The notes: generated by a model from the sequence alone, not told the origin. 64,000 nucleotides of DNA from Uruburuella suis (GCF_004341385.1 NZ_SLXE01000001.1:62001-126000), one strand, 5' to 3'; shown: positions 36,371-44,452, counted from the stretch's first letter. A program made the numbers and translations.

Positions 36371-37270
36371 ATGAGCTTAACTAAAAAAATCGACTTCGCC
36401 CTGATTATCGGCGTGAAAAATGCCAACCCCAACGGCGATCCCTTAAACGGCAACCGCCCGCGTGCCGATTTTTCCGGCATCGGCGAGATGACCGACGTGT
36501 GCCTGAAACGCAAAATCCGCGACCGCCTGCAAGAGAATGGTGAGATGATTTTTGTTCAAGCCAATGAGCGTAAGGATGATGGCATGGTGAGTTTGAAAAA
36601 TCGCTATGACGGATTTATCAAGCATTTGGAAGAAAAGAATAATTCACAAACTACCGATTTATTGGGAGATGAAGTAGAGACAAAATCCAAAAAGAAAACA
36701 AGCAAGAAAGATGTGAAAAAAGATGAAATCGCAAAGAGTGCCTGTGAAAATTGGTTTGATGTGCGCAGTTTCGGGCAGGTGTTTGCATTTAGCGGTAAAG
36801 ATGAAGACGGTGTTTCCATTGCAGTAAGGGGGCCTGTAACACTTCATTCGGCATACAGCATTGAGCCTATTAATATTACCAGTACACAGATTACCAAAAG
36901 CGTAAATGGTGATGGAGATAGTGACGTGAAGAAAAGCTCCGACACCATGGGCATGAAACACCGTGTAGACAGCGGCGTGTATGTGGCCTATGGCGCCATG
37001 TCGCCGCAATTGGCCGAGCGCACCGGCTTTTCCGATGCCGATGCCGAAAAAATCAAAACCGTGTTAACCCAATTATTCGAAGGCGATGCCTCTTCCGCCC
37101 GCCCCGAAGGCAGCATGCAGGTATTAAAGCTGATTTGGTGGGAGCATAACTGCAAATCCGGCCAATATTCATCCGCCAAAGTGCACGGCAGTTTAAAAGT
37201 CAATGCAGACGGCAGCTATGTATTGAGCCAATTGGATGGCTTAACGCCCGACGCGATTGACGGCTTCTAA
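36371..37270 (+). CDS. cas7c: Cas7c (Csd2), backbone subunit of type I-C Cascade
   Basis: A 299-residue RAMP protein that coats the crRNA spacer as a hexa- or heptamer. Family hallmarks are the N-terminal FALIIGVKNANPNGDPLNGNRPR, IKNDVKRKIRD-like DVCLKRKIRDRLQ, DVRSFGQVFAF, RGPVTLHSAYSIEPI, and GMKHRVDSGVYVAYGAMSP. A lysine-rich stretch (about 95-120, KSKKKTSKKDVKK) is an expanded loop. RBS AAGGAAAACACC precedes the ATG. cas4 follows after 2 bp. Confidence 0.95.
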   Translation: MSLTKKIDFALIIGVKNANPNGDPLNGNRPRADFSGIGEMTDVCLKRKIRDRLQENGEMIFVQANERKDDGMVSLKNRYDGFIKHLEEKNNSQTTDLLGDEVETKSKKKTSKKDVKKDEIAKSACENWFDVRSFGQVFAFSGKDEDGVSIAVRGPVTLHSAYSIEPINITSTQITKSVNGDGDSDVKKSSDTMGMKHRVDSGVYVAYGAMSPQLAERTGFSDADAEKIKTVLTQLFEGDASSARPEGSMQVLKLIWWEHNCKSGQYSSAKVHGSLKVNADGSYVLSQLDGLTPDAIDGF

Positions 37271-37272
37271 AC

Positions 37273-37878
37273 ATGCGCACCATCCCGCTCGCCGCCCTGC
37301 AACACTACGCCTTCTGCCCGCGCCAATGCGCGTTGATCCACAATGAGCAGGCGTGGGCGGAGAATTTCCTCACCGCGCAGGGCAGGGTGCTGCACGAGCG
37401 GGTGGACGGCGGCGAGCCGGAAACCCGCAAAGGCGTTCGCTTTGAGCGCAGCGTGCACGCATCGGCAGAAAAGCTCGGCATCAGCGGCGTGCTCGATATG
37501 ATTGAGCACGAATTGGCCACAGGCCGTCTGAAACCGGTGGAATACAAACGCGGCAAACCCAAAGTAGGCTTGTGGGACAAAATCCAACTCTGCGCCCAAG
37601 CTTTGTGTTTGGAAGAAATGACCGGCAAAACGGTAGAAGAAGGCGCGCTGTGGTATCAGCAAACCCGCCATCGCGAGCCGGTGGTGTTTTCAGGTAGCCT
37701 TAGGCAGGAAACGCTGGCGGTGATTGAAAAAGTGCGGTTGCTGCTGGAAAGCGGCAGCACCCCGCCGCCGGTGTATGGCAAGCATTGCAAAGCTTGCTCG
37801 CTGGTGGAGATTTGCCAGCCGCAGTTGATGGGGAGGGATAGGTCGGCGGGGTATGTTGAGGGGTTGTTTGGGGAGTGA
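37273..37878 (+). CDS. cas4: Cas4 exonuclease
   Basis: A 201-residue RecB-like nuclease that trims prespacers and sets PAM-correct insertion with Cas1-Cas2. An N-terminal Cys (AFCPRQCALIHNEQAW) and a C-terminal cluster (HCKACSLVEICQPQL) are expected to hold an Fe-S cluster. Nuclease residues lie in GVLDMIEHE and VEYKRGKPK. It carries an Eikenella-type DUS (37689-37700) and an AG-DUS. Its final codons contain the ribosome-binding site of the following reverse transcriptase gene. Confidence 0.94.
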   Translation: MRTIPLAALQHYAFCPRQCALIHNEQAWAENFLTAQGRVLHERVDGGEPETRKGVRFERSVHASAEKLGISGVLDMIEHELATGRLKPVEYKRGKPKVGLWDKIQLCAQALCLEEMTGKTVEEGALWYQQTRHREPVVFSGSLRQETLAVIEKVRLLLESGSTPPPVYGKHCKACSLVEICQPQLMGRDRSAGYVEGLFGE

Positions 37879-37889
37879 AGGATAAAATA

Positions 37890-39374
37890 ATGAATAGGGT
37901 AAATGTTTTAGAACTGACTTATGACGAGGCAAGAAAGTTTTTCTTAAAACAGGAAAGTTATTGCAATATTGATTTGCCAAAGTATTTTTCGTTTTCAGAG
38001 TTGTTGGATAAAATATCTCATGAATTTACAGAGCCAAAGCGATTAACTGATTTTAGTATGTCAAAAGGTGCAATAGGGGAATTAGATGATGTAAATCACC
38101 TAATATATGCTAATAAAGATGGCAAGCTTTCGTGGAGGCCTTTGCAGCTTATTCATCCGTTGGTATATGTTGACTTAGTGCATGAAATCACCAAAAAAGA
38201 TAATTGGGGAAAATTGCAAGCGAGGTTTAAAAAATTTCAAAAAAATAAAAAAATAAAATGTTTGAGCATTCCTGTTCAATCAGAAAGTAGACAGTCGGAC
38301 AAAGCACAGCAAATTTTGAAGTGGTGGGAGTTGGTTGAGCAGGAATCTATTTTTCTTTCGCTAGAATACGATTATGTTTTTGATACAGATGTAGCGGATT
38401 GTTATGGTTCAATTTATACACATTCTATTGCATGGGCAGTGGAAAGTAAGCAAGTTGCTAAGCAAGATAGAAGTGGAAACAGACTTGGTAATTTTATAGA
38501 TAAAAGTATTCAAAATGCACAGTATCAGCAAACTAATGGTATTCCCCAAGGTTCGGTACTGATGGATTTTATTGCAGAAATTGTATTAGGTTATATTGAC
38601 CGAATGTTGAGTGCTGTTTTGCAAAAGCAGAAGATAATTAAATATCAAATTTTGCGTTATCGAGATGATTATCGGATATTTGTTTGTAATGCTAATGATG
38701 GGGAGAAAATCTTAAAATTATTGTCGGAAATTATGATGCCTCTTGGGTTGAAGTTAAATGCTAGTAAAACGAAAGGTAGTCAAGATGTTATTACACAATC
38801 AATTAAAAAAGATAAATTGGCATGGTTAAAAATTAAGCAGAGTCATAGAAATTTACAAAAACAACTTTTGGTTATTAGACAGCATGGTATTGAATATCCA
38901 AACTCTGGCAGCTTGACTGTTGCATTAAATCAATTTGACAAAAAAATAGAGTTAGTAAAAAGAACACCAAATAGTATTAAACAGCTTATTAGTATTGTTA
39001 CAGATATTGCTTATCATAATCCTAAAACAATTCCAATATGTTGTTCGATTATTAGTAAGTTATTTTCTTATATGGAGCAATCATCTGAAGATATTGCGCT
39101 TTTGGTTCATGATAAATTGAGCAAAATGCCAAACTCGGGATTTGCTCAAATTTGGTTACAACGCATGCTGAAATCTGATTTAGCTCCATTTTATTTTTCT
39201 GAAAAGTTGTGTTTATTAGCTAATGAGGAAAAAATTTCTTTATGGAATCATGATTGGATAAAAGGAAAAAATATGAAGAGAATTTTGGAAAATACAGCTA
39301 TTTTTTTAAAAGATGACTTTAATAGATTAGATAATATTATTTATAACAAAGAAATTGATATTTTTGATTATTAA
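37890..39374 (+). CDS. Free-standing reverse transcriptase inside the type I-C cas operon
   Basis: A 494-residue RT. Palm motifs in order: motif A FDTDVADCYGSIYTHSIAWAV (about 164-184; Asp166 and/or Asp170), motif B NGIPQGSVLMDFIAE (about 216-230), catalytic box RYRDDYRIF (YRDD at 257-260 instead of YADD), and motif D GLKLNASKTK (about 286-295). The N-terminus (FFLKQESYCNIDLPKYFSFSELL) resembles defence-type (Abi/DRT) RTs. The last ~195 residues look helical, with no maturase, HNH or Cas1 domain. Start at 37890 follows GAAGGA, which overlaps the cas4 stop. The gene is far more A+T-rich than its neighbours and has no DUS, implying separate acquisition. I recall Abi-P2-like RTs being reported near some type I-C loci but cannot check. 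Role: RNA-templated spacer acquisition, or a stand-alone anti-phage RT. Confidence 0.9.
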   Translation: MNRVNVLELTYDEARKFFLKQESYCNIDLPKYFSFSELLDKISHEFTEPKRLTDFSMSKGAIGELDDVNHLIYANKDGKLSWRPLQLIHPLVYVDLVHEITKKDNWGKLQARFKKFQKNKKIKCLSIPVQSESRQSDKAQQILKWWELVEQESIFLSLEYDYVFDTDVADCYGSIYTHSIAWAVESKQVAKQDRSGNRLGNFIDKSIQNAQYQQTNGIPQGSVLMDFIAEIVLGYIDRMLSAVLQKQKIIKYQILRYRDDYRIFVCNANDGEKILKLLSEIMMPLGLKLNASKTKGSQDVITQSIKKDKLAWLKIKQSHRNLQKQLLVIRQHGIEYPNSGSLTVALNQFDKKIELVKRTPNSIKQLISIVTDIAYHNPKTIPICCSIISKLFSYMEQSSEDIALLVHDKLSKMPNSGFAQIWLQRMLKSDLAPFYFSEKLCLLANEEKISLWNHDWIKGKNMKRILENTAIFLKDDFNRLDNIIYNKEIDIFDY

Positions 39375-39575
39375 TGATTTTTTTATTTTTATAGGGAATG
39401 TGGATTGAATTGGTTAGAGGGATAACTTAACAAATATCTCAAAGAAAATAAAAGACCGCCTGAAAACGTTTCAGGTAGCCTAAACAGTGGGCTTGCATTC
39501 ATTTTACATTTGCATATCATCATTTATCAGAAAAAAACCATAATAAAAGAGCGGTCAAAACCAAGGGAATTCACC
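39375..39575 (+). other. RT-cas1 intergenic spacer with Eikenella-type DUS hairpin
   Basis: 201 bp that break the otherwise overlapping cas operon. AGACCGCCTGAAAACG (from 39453) pairs with CGTTTCAGGTAGCCT (to 39481), a weak terminator-like hairpin whose right arm is an Eikenella-type DUS. The rest is A+T-rich and could hold a promoter for cas1-cas2 or a small RNA. I see no defined structure beyond the hairpin. Confidence 0.5.
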
Positions 39576-40601
39576 ATGCGCAAACTACAAAACACGCTCT
39601 ACATCACCACCCAAGGCAGTTATCTGCACAAAGAGCGCGAAACGTTGGTGATTGAGCAAACCGTAGCGCAGGAGCGCAAAAAAGTGGCGCAATTGCCGGT
39701 GCATGCCATCGGCCATATTTTTTGTTTCGGCAACGTGCTGGTGTCGCCGTTTTTAATGGGTTTTTGTGGTGAGAATAACGTTAATCTGGCTTTTTTCACC
39801 GAATATGGCCGCTTTCTCGGGCGTTTGCAGGGGCGGCAGAGCGGCAATGTGTTGCTGCGCCGCGCCCAATATCGCTTATCCGAAAGCAACCCTGTGCCGA
39901 TTGCGCGCCATATTATTGCCGCCAAAATCCAGTCGGCCAAACGCGTGTTGCAGCGCCGCCAACGCAACCACGGCGAGCATAGCGAGATTCAGACGGCCAT
40001 TAGCGCATTGAATTTCAGTTTGCAACAATTGCAGCGGGCGCACACATTGGACTTAATCCGCGGCATAGAAGGCGATGCCGCTGCCCGCTATTTCGGCGTA
40101 TTCCAACATCTGCTCACCGAAAAGAGCGGTTTCACCTTTGGCGGCCGCAACCGCCGCCCGCCGCGCGATCCGGTGAACGCCTTATTGTCGTTTCTCTACA
40201 GCGTGCTCGGCAAAGACATCAGCGGCGCCCTGCAAAGCGTGGGGCTGGACCCGCAAGTGGGCTTTTTGCACGCCGACCGCCCCGGCCGCGACAGCCTGGC
40301 GCAAGACCTACTGGAAGAATTCCGCGCTTGGTGGGCTGACCGCCTGGTGCTGAGCCTAATCAACCGCGGCCAAATCCGGCTGCAAGACTTCAGCACCGAA
40401 GCCGGCGGCGCCGTCAACATCAAGCCCGAAGCCCGCAAGTTGCTGTTTCAAACCCTGCAAGCCAAGAAACAGGAAAAAATCGTCCACCCCTATTTGCAGG
40501 AAGAAGTGGAAATCGGCCTGCTGCCCCATATCCAAGCCATGCTGCTGGCGCGGCACCTGCGCGGCGATCTGGCCGAATACCCACCGTTTTTGATGCGCTA
40601 A
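39576..40601 (+). CDS. cas1: Cas1 integrase, type I-C
   Basis: A 341-residue metal-dependent integrase that inserts spacers at the leader-repeat junction with Cas2. Catalytic residues are visible: Glu165 (IRGIEGDAAARYFG), His232 (VGFLHADRPGRDSLA) and Asp244 (LAQDLLEEFR). The N-terminal beta domain (LYITTQGSYLHKERETLVIE) is typical of I-C Cas1. ATG 39576 gives the family start MRKLQNTLYITT; RBS AAGGGAA. It is not fused to the upstream RT. cas2 follows after 12 bp. Confidence 0.96.
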   Translation: MRKLQNTLYITTQGSYLHKERETLVIEQTVAQERKKVAQLPVHAIGHIFCFGNVLVSPFLMGFCGENNVNLAFFTEYGRFLGRLQGRQSGNVLLRRAQYRLSESNPVPIARHIIAAKIQSAKRVLQRRQRNHGEHSEIQTAISALNFSLQQLQRAHTLDLIRGIEGDAAARYFGVFQHLLTEKSGFTFGGRNRRPPRDPVNALLSFLYSVLGKDISGALQSVGLDPQVGFLHADRPGRDSLAQDLLEEFRAWWADRLVLSLINRGQIRLQDFSTEAGGAVNIKPEARKLLFQTLQAKKQEKIVHPYLQEEVEIGLLPHIQAMLLARHLRGDLAEYPPFLMR

Positions 40602-40613
40602 AGGCTACCTGAA
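40602..40613 (+). other. Eikenella-type DUS filling the cas1-cas2 gap
   Basis: AGGCTACCTGAA exactly fills the 12 bp between the cas1 stop and the cas2 start. This dialect differs from the host AG-DUS AGGCCGTCTGAA. Confidence 0.8.
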
Positions 40614-40907
40614 ATGCTGATGCTGATTACTTACGACATCTCCCTGGCCGACCCCGAAGGCCAAACCCGCCTGCGCCGCATCGCCAAACACTGCCTCGAC
40701 TACGGCGTGCGCGTACAATATTCCGTATTCGAATGCGACCTCGCGCCCGACCAATGGGTGCAGCTGAAAGCCAAACTGCTGGCCACCTATCAACCCGAAA
40801 CCGACAGCCTGCGCTTTTACCATCTGGGCAGCAAATGGCGGCGCAAAGTAGAACACCACGGCGCCAAAGCCGCAGTAGATATTTTTAAAGACACCCTGAT
40901 TATCTGA
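40614..40907 (+). CDS. cas2: Cas2, type I-C
   Basis: A 97-residue ferredoxin-fold protein that forms the centre of the Cas1-Cas2 integration complex. MLMLITYDIS carries the conserved Asp8, and VRVQYSVFECDL and DSLRFYHLG are family motifs. No clear Shine-Dalgarno is present because the DUS occupies the upstream gap; expression probably relies on coupling to cas1. It is followed by the CRISPR leader. Confidence 0.95.
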   Translation: MLMLITYDISLADPEGQTRLRRIAKHCLDYGVRVQYSVFECDLAPDQWVQLKAKLLATYQPETDSLRFYHLGSKWRRKVEHHGAKAAVDIFKDTLII

Positions 40908-41116
40908 ACTTGTGGCGAATTATCTGAACGGATTGCACGAGCGCTAACCTGTAGTGCTCATCAAAAAGCCCGCAGATCAGCGAGGCTTGATTTCTTTAAC
41001 AATTTGGAAAAATCGGCCTTACTTGGCTGTGATATAGTAAGGTCATGTGTCTTCGGTGAAACCTTAGCGAAACAGGGCGATGCAAGCCTTGCGGGCCAAG
41101 GGTTTCAGCGGCGGCA
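40908..41116 (+). promoter_or_regulatory. CRISPR leader
   Basis: 209 bp between cas2 and the first repeat, without a gene. A likely promoter is TTACTT...TATAGT near 41020-41037. Leader identity is supported by its place next to cas2 and by repeat decay at the opposite end of the array. Confidence 0.65.
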
Positions 41117-42146
41117 CCAGCCGCCTTCGGGCGGCTGTGAGTTGAAACCGCTGCACCGTCTTTATCCGGTTCCGGCTCTTGCGCCAGCCGCCTTCGGGCG
41201 GCTGTGAGTTGAAACGATTGCTTGAGAACTGGTCTATCCTGTGTTGGCTCCCAGCCGCCTTCGGGCGGCTGTGAGTTGAAACAGCCTCTACTGGCGGCCA
41301 AATGACCGCCGATAGCCCAGCCGCCTTCGGGCGGCTGTGAGTTGAAACGTTTTCACGTTTTTCCATGTTTAAATTCCTTGTCAACCAGCCGCCTTCGGGC
41401 GGCTGTGAGTTGAAACCCGTTCTTGAATATGCTCCAAAATATGACGGCCACCCAGCCGCCTTCGGGCGGCTGTGAGTTGAAACGACACAGGGGAGGGATT
41501 ATGGACTATTTGTGGTTTGCCAGCCGCCTTCGGGCGGCTGTGAGTTGAAACGTCTTAGCTCTCTTAAGACCTTTTTCATGTGTCCAACCAGCCGCCTTCG
41601 GGCGGCTGTGAGTTGAAACGGGCAGCACTTTGGCGCTGGCGCTCACCGCCTTGCCAGCCGCCTTCGGGCGGCTGTGAGTTGAAACGGGCACGGCATCGCC
41701 GGCGGTGCCGCGCGGCTTGCCAGCCGCCTTCGGGCGGCTGTGAGTTGAAACTGCGCTGATTTCGGGGCGGTGGCGCGGTGACACATGCCAGCCGCCTTCG
41801 GGCGGCTGTGAGTTGAAACTTTGAAAACGCTCACCATGGCAACATTTTTAAAAACCAGCCGCCTTCGGGCGGCTGTGAGTTGAAACATCGCGGCGACAAG
41901 GGCAGGATTGCCCAAACCCTCCCAGCCGCCTTCGGGCGGCTGTGAGTTGAAACAAACCTGAATCTGTTTGCTCGTGCAGCGTTTTCAACCCCAGCCGCCT
42001 TCGGGCGGCTGTGAGTTGAAACGAAAACGCGATGCAGGAAGTGGCCGGCTTGTCGGCCAGCCGCCTTCGGGCGGCTGCGAGTTGAAACAATTTCAGCATC
42101 TGCCAAAAGTACCACACATTATCCAGCCGCCTTCGGGCGGCTGTGA
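41117..42146 (+). CRISPR. Type I-C CRISPR array, 16 repeats and 15 spacers
   Basis: A 32-bp repeat built from CCAGCCGCC, loop TTCG, GGCGGCTG and 3' handle TGAGTTGAAAC. The stem is a perfect 8-bp hairpin with a TTCG tetraloop, and the GTTGAAAC-type end matches the I-C class cut by Cas5c. Repeats start at 41117, 41184, 41251, 41317, 41385, 41452, 41520, 41588, 41654, 41720, 41788, 41855, 41922, 41991, 42057 and 42123. Spacers are 34-37 bp. Repeat 15 has one base change (TGCGAG) and repeat 16 is cut to 24 bp, marking the leader-distal end. Transcription is from left to right. Confidence 0.98.
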
Positions 42147-42188
42147 AAAGGCCGTCTGAAAGCATGTTGTGCTTTCAGACGGCCTTTC
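42147..42188. terminator. Long DUS-pair terminator after the CRISPR array
   Basis: AAAGGCCGTCTGAAAGCA, loop, TGCTTTCAGACGGCCTTT: an 18-bp stem. It has replaced the last 8 bases of the final repeat and can end both the array transcript and leftward norB. Confidence 0.82.
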
Positions 42189-42208
42189 ATTAAATAAAAT
42201 ATGACAAA

Positions 42209-44452
42209 TTATTTATTGCGGCTGAAGATCATTTTGGTTGCTTGCCAAGCCACGCAGCAGGCGCCGCCGATGAAGATCAGGTCGGCGATGGTGCGCACCC
42301 AGCGCAAGGTGTCGAGCAGCTCTTGCTGCATAAAGCCTTCGCTGCGGGCATACCACAGGCCTTGTGAAATGCTGGCATGTGCTTGGAATACGCCTATGGG
42401 CAAGAGGCTGATTACAATCATCAGGGTGAGGCCGATGTTGAGCAGCCAGAAGCCCCAAGTCATCAGCTTGTCGTCAAAGGCTACGTTGGGGCGGATGTAG
42501 CGCGCCACCAAGAGCACGAAGCCTAAGGCGAGGAAGCCATACACACCGAAGAGGGCGGCGTGCGCGTGCACGGCGGTGGTGTTGAGGCCTTGCAGGTAGA
42601 AGAGTGAAATCGGCGGGTTGATCAAGAAGCCGAACACGCCGGCGCCGACCATGTTCCAGAATGCCACGGCCACAAAACACATCAGCGGCCAGCGCAGGCG
42701 GCGCGCCCACGGTGCGGCGTTTTGGTAAGACCAATGCTCATAAGCTTCTTTGCCCAGCAAAATCAGCGGCACCACTTCGAGTGCGGAGAAAGATGCGCCC
42801 ACGGCCATCACCGGGGTGGTGGTGCCTGAGAAATACAGGTGGTGGAAGGTGCCGGGCACGCCGCCGACCATAAACAGGCTGGCTGCCACTAATGAAGCCA
42901 CGGTAGCCATTTTTTTGGTGACCAAGCCCATGCTGTAGAAGATAAAGGCCAGTGCGGCGGTGGCAAACACTTCGAAGAAGCCTTCCACCCACAGATGCAC
43001 CACCCACCAGCGCCAGTATTCCATAATGGTCAGGCTGGTGTGTTCGCCATACATCAGGCCGGGGCCGTAAAACACGCCTACGCCTATCATTGAAGCCACG
43101 AAAATGGCGAGCAGGTTTTTATCGCTGGTTTTGTCTTTAAAGGCGCTGATGGTGCAGCGCAGCATCAGCCACAGCCACAAAAGCAGGCCGACAAAGAGCA
43201 GAATTTGCCAAAAGCGGCCCAAATCCAAATATTCATAACCTTGATGGCCAAACCAGAAATTCAGGTGCGAAGGCATGATGTGGCTTAAGGCAAAGAAGTT
43301 GCCTGCATAAGAGCCGGCCACCACGATAAACAGGGCAACGTAAAGCAGGTTTACGCCCAGCGCCTGATATTTCGGGTCTTTGCCGCCGTTTACAATCGGT
43401 GCCAGGAAAAGGCCGGCGGTGAGAAAGCCTGTGGCAATCCAGAAAATGGCCGATTGAATGTGCCAGGTGCGCACTAAGGCATAGGGAAACCACTCGGAAA
43501 GGTTGATGCCGTAAAACTGTTGGCCTTCCACGGTGTAGTGGGCGGTAATGCCGCCGAGCAGCACTTGCACCACAAACAGCGCCACGGTGAGAAACACATA
43601 TTTACCCAAAGCTTTTTGCGAAGGGGTGAGCACCACTTTCGAGAGCGGGTCTTCGCTTTGGCTGTTGAGCTCGTGCGGGTTTTTGCTGCTCAGGAAAGAG
43701 AAGCCCCACACCAACAAGCCGATGCCCAAGAGCAAAAACACCACCGATGCAAACGACCACATATAGTTTTCAGTGGTGGGCACATTATTGATTAAAGGCT
43801 CGTGCGGCCAGTTGTTGGTATAAGTGGCATCGTGATCGGGGCGGTTGGTGGAGGCGGCCCATGCAGTCCAGAAGAAGAAGTTGGTGAGCTTTTGGCGCGC
43901 TTCTTCGCTGGGCAGGGTGTTGTTTTTCATCGCGAAATGTTCGCGCGTGGTGATCATGGAAGGATCATTGCCATAAAGGGTGATGTAGTAGGGCGCCACG
44001 CTTTGAATCGCCTTGATGCGGGTGTCTGAAAGCACCACATTGCCATCGCTGCCCACGCGGCTTTGATTGCGGTATTCCTCGGCCATGCGCTCGCGCAGAT
44101 TGGCTTGTGTGGCTTTATCCAGCTCGGCATAAGGTTTGCCGTGTTCGGCTTGCGCGGTGATGTCCAGCCACGCCACCAGCTCGCGGTGCAGCCAGTCGGC
44201 TGTCCAGTCGGGCGCTTGATAAGCGCCGTGGCCGAGAATCGAGCCCAGCTCCATGCCGCCGGTGCTCTGCCAGGCAGATTGGCCGGCCAGAATATCTTCT
44301 TTGCTCATCAGCACTTGGCCGGAAGCAGAAACATATTGCTGCGGAAAAGGCGGGGCCTTGCGGTAAACCTCGACGCCTAAATAGCCGAGGATGGAGAAAG
44401 TAATCGTCAGCACGGCAATCAGCGCGTACCAAAGCTTTTTATACTGTCCCAT
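42209..44452 (-). CDS. norB: Quinol-dependent nitric oxide reductase NorB (qNOR)
   Basis: A 747-residue inner-membrane enzyme that reduces NO to N2O with electrons from quinol. The periplasmic N-terminal extension (about 40-215, GQSAWQSTGGMELGSILGHGAYQAPDWTADWLHRE) fused to the catalytic subunit marks qNOR. About 12-14 spans follow with the His-bearing HLWVEGFFEVFATAALAF, HHLYFSG and VHAHAALFGVYG, which bind haem b, haem b3 and FeB. It lies divergent from aniA, the classical Neisseria arrangement. Together they give partial denitrification from nitrite to N2O. Confidence 0.97.
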   Translation of the reverse strand: MGQYKKLWYALIAVLTITFSILGYLGVEVYRKAPPFPQQYVSASGQVLMSKEDILAGQSAWQSTGGMELGSILGHGAYQAPDWTADWLHRELVAWLDITAQAEHGKPYAELDKATQANLRERMAEEYRNQSRVGSDGNVVLSDTRIKAIQSVAPYYITLYGNDPSMITTREHFAMKNNTLPSEEARQKLTNFFFWTAWAASTNRPDHDATYTNNWPHEPLINNVPTTENYMWSFASVVFLLLGIGLLVWGFSFLSSKNPHELNSQSEDPLSKVVLTPSQKALGKYVFLTVALFVVQVLLGGITAHYTVEGQQFYGINLSEWFPYALVRTWHIQSAIFWIATGFLTAGLFLAPIVNGGKDPKYQALGVNLLYVALFIVVAGSYAGNFFALSHIMPSHLNFWFGHQGYEYLDLGRFWQILLFVGLLLWLWLMLRCTISAFKDKTSDKNLLAIFVASMIGVGVFYGPGLMYGEHTSLTIMEYWRWWVVHLWVEGFFEVFATAALAFIFYSMGLVTKKMATVASLVAASLFMVGGVPGTFHHLYFSGTTTPVMAVGASFSALEVVPLILLGKEAYEHWSYQNAAPWARRLRWPLMCFVAVAFWNMVGAGVFGFLINPPISLFYLQGLNTTAVHAHAALFGVYGFLALGFVLLVARYIRPNVAFDDKLMTWGFWLLNIGLTLMIVISLLPIGVFQAHASISQGLWYARSEGFMQQELLDTLRWVRTIADLIFIGGACCVAWQATKMIFSRNK

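Noticed and set aside
37875..37889. GTG start of the RT overlapping the cas4 stop
   Set aside because: The ATG at 37890 has a well-placed GAAGGA site; the GTG would lie on that site itself.
37890..39374. RT as part of a group II intron or a retron
   Set aside because: There is no maturase X, HNH or intron RNA structure, cas4 abuts the gene upstream with no room for an msr-msd RNA, and the long helical C-terminus fits defence-type RTs better.
39576..40601. RT-Cas1 fusion
   Set aside because: RT and cas1 are separate genes with stop codons and 201 bp between them.
41064..42165. Minus-strand open frames through the CRISPR array repeating VSTHSRPKAAG
   Set aside because: They are translations of the CRISPR repeat itself and not genes.
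42147..42188. Additional degenerate CRISPR repeat
   Set aside because: The sequence is a DUS pair; only 24 bases of a sixteenth repeat remain before it.
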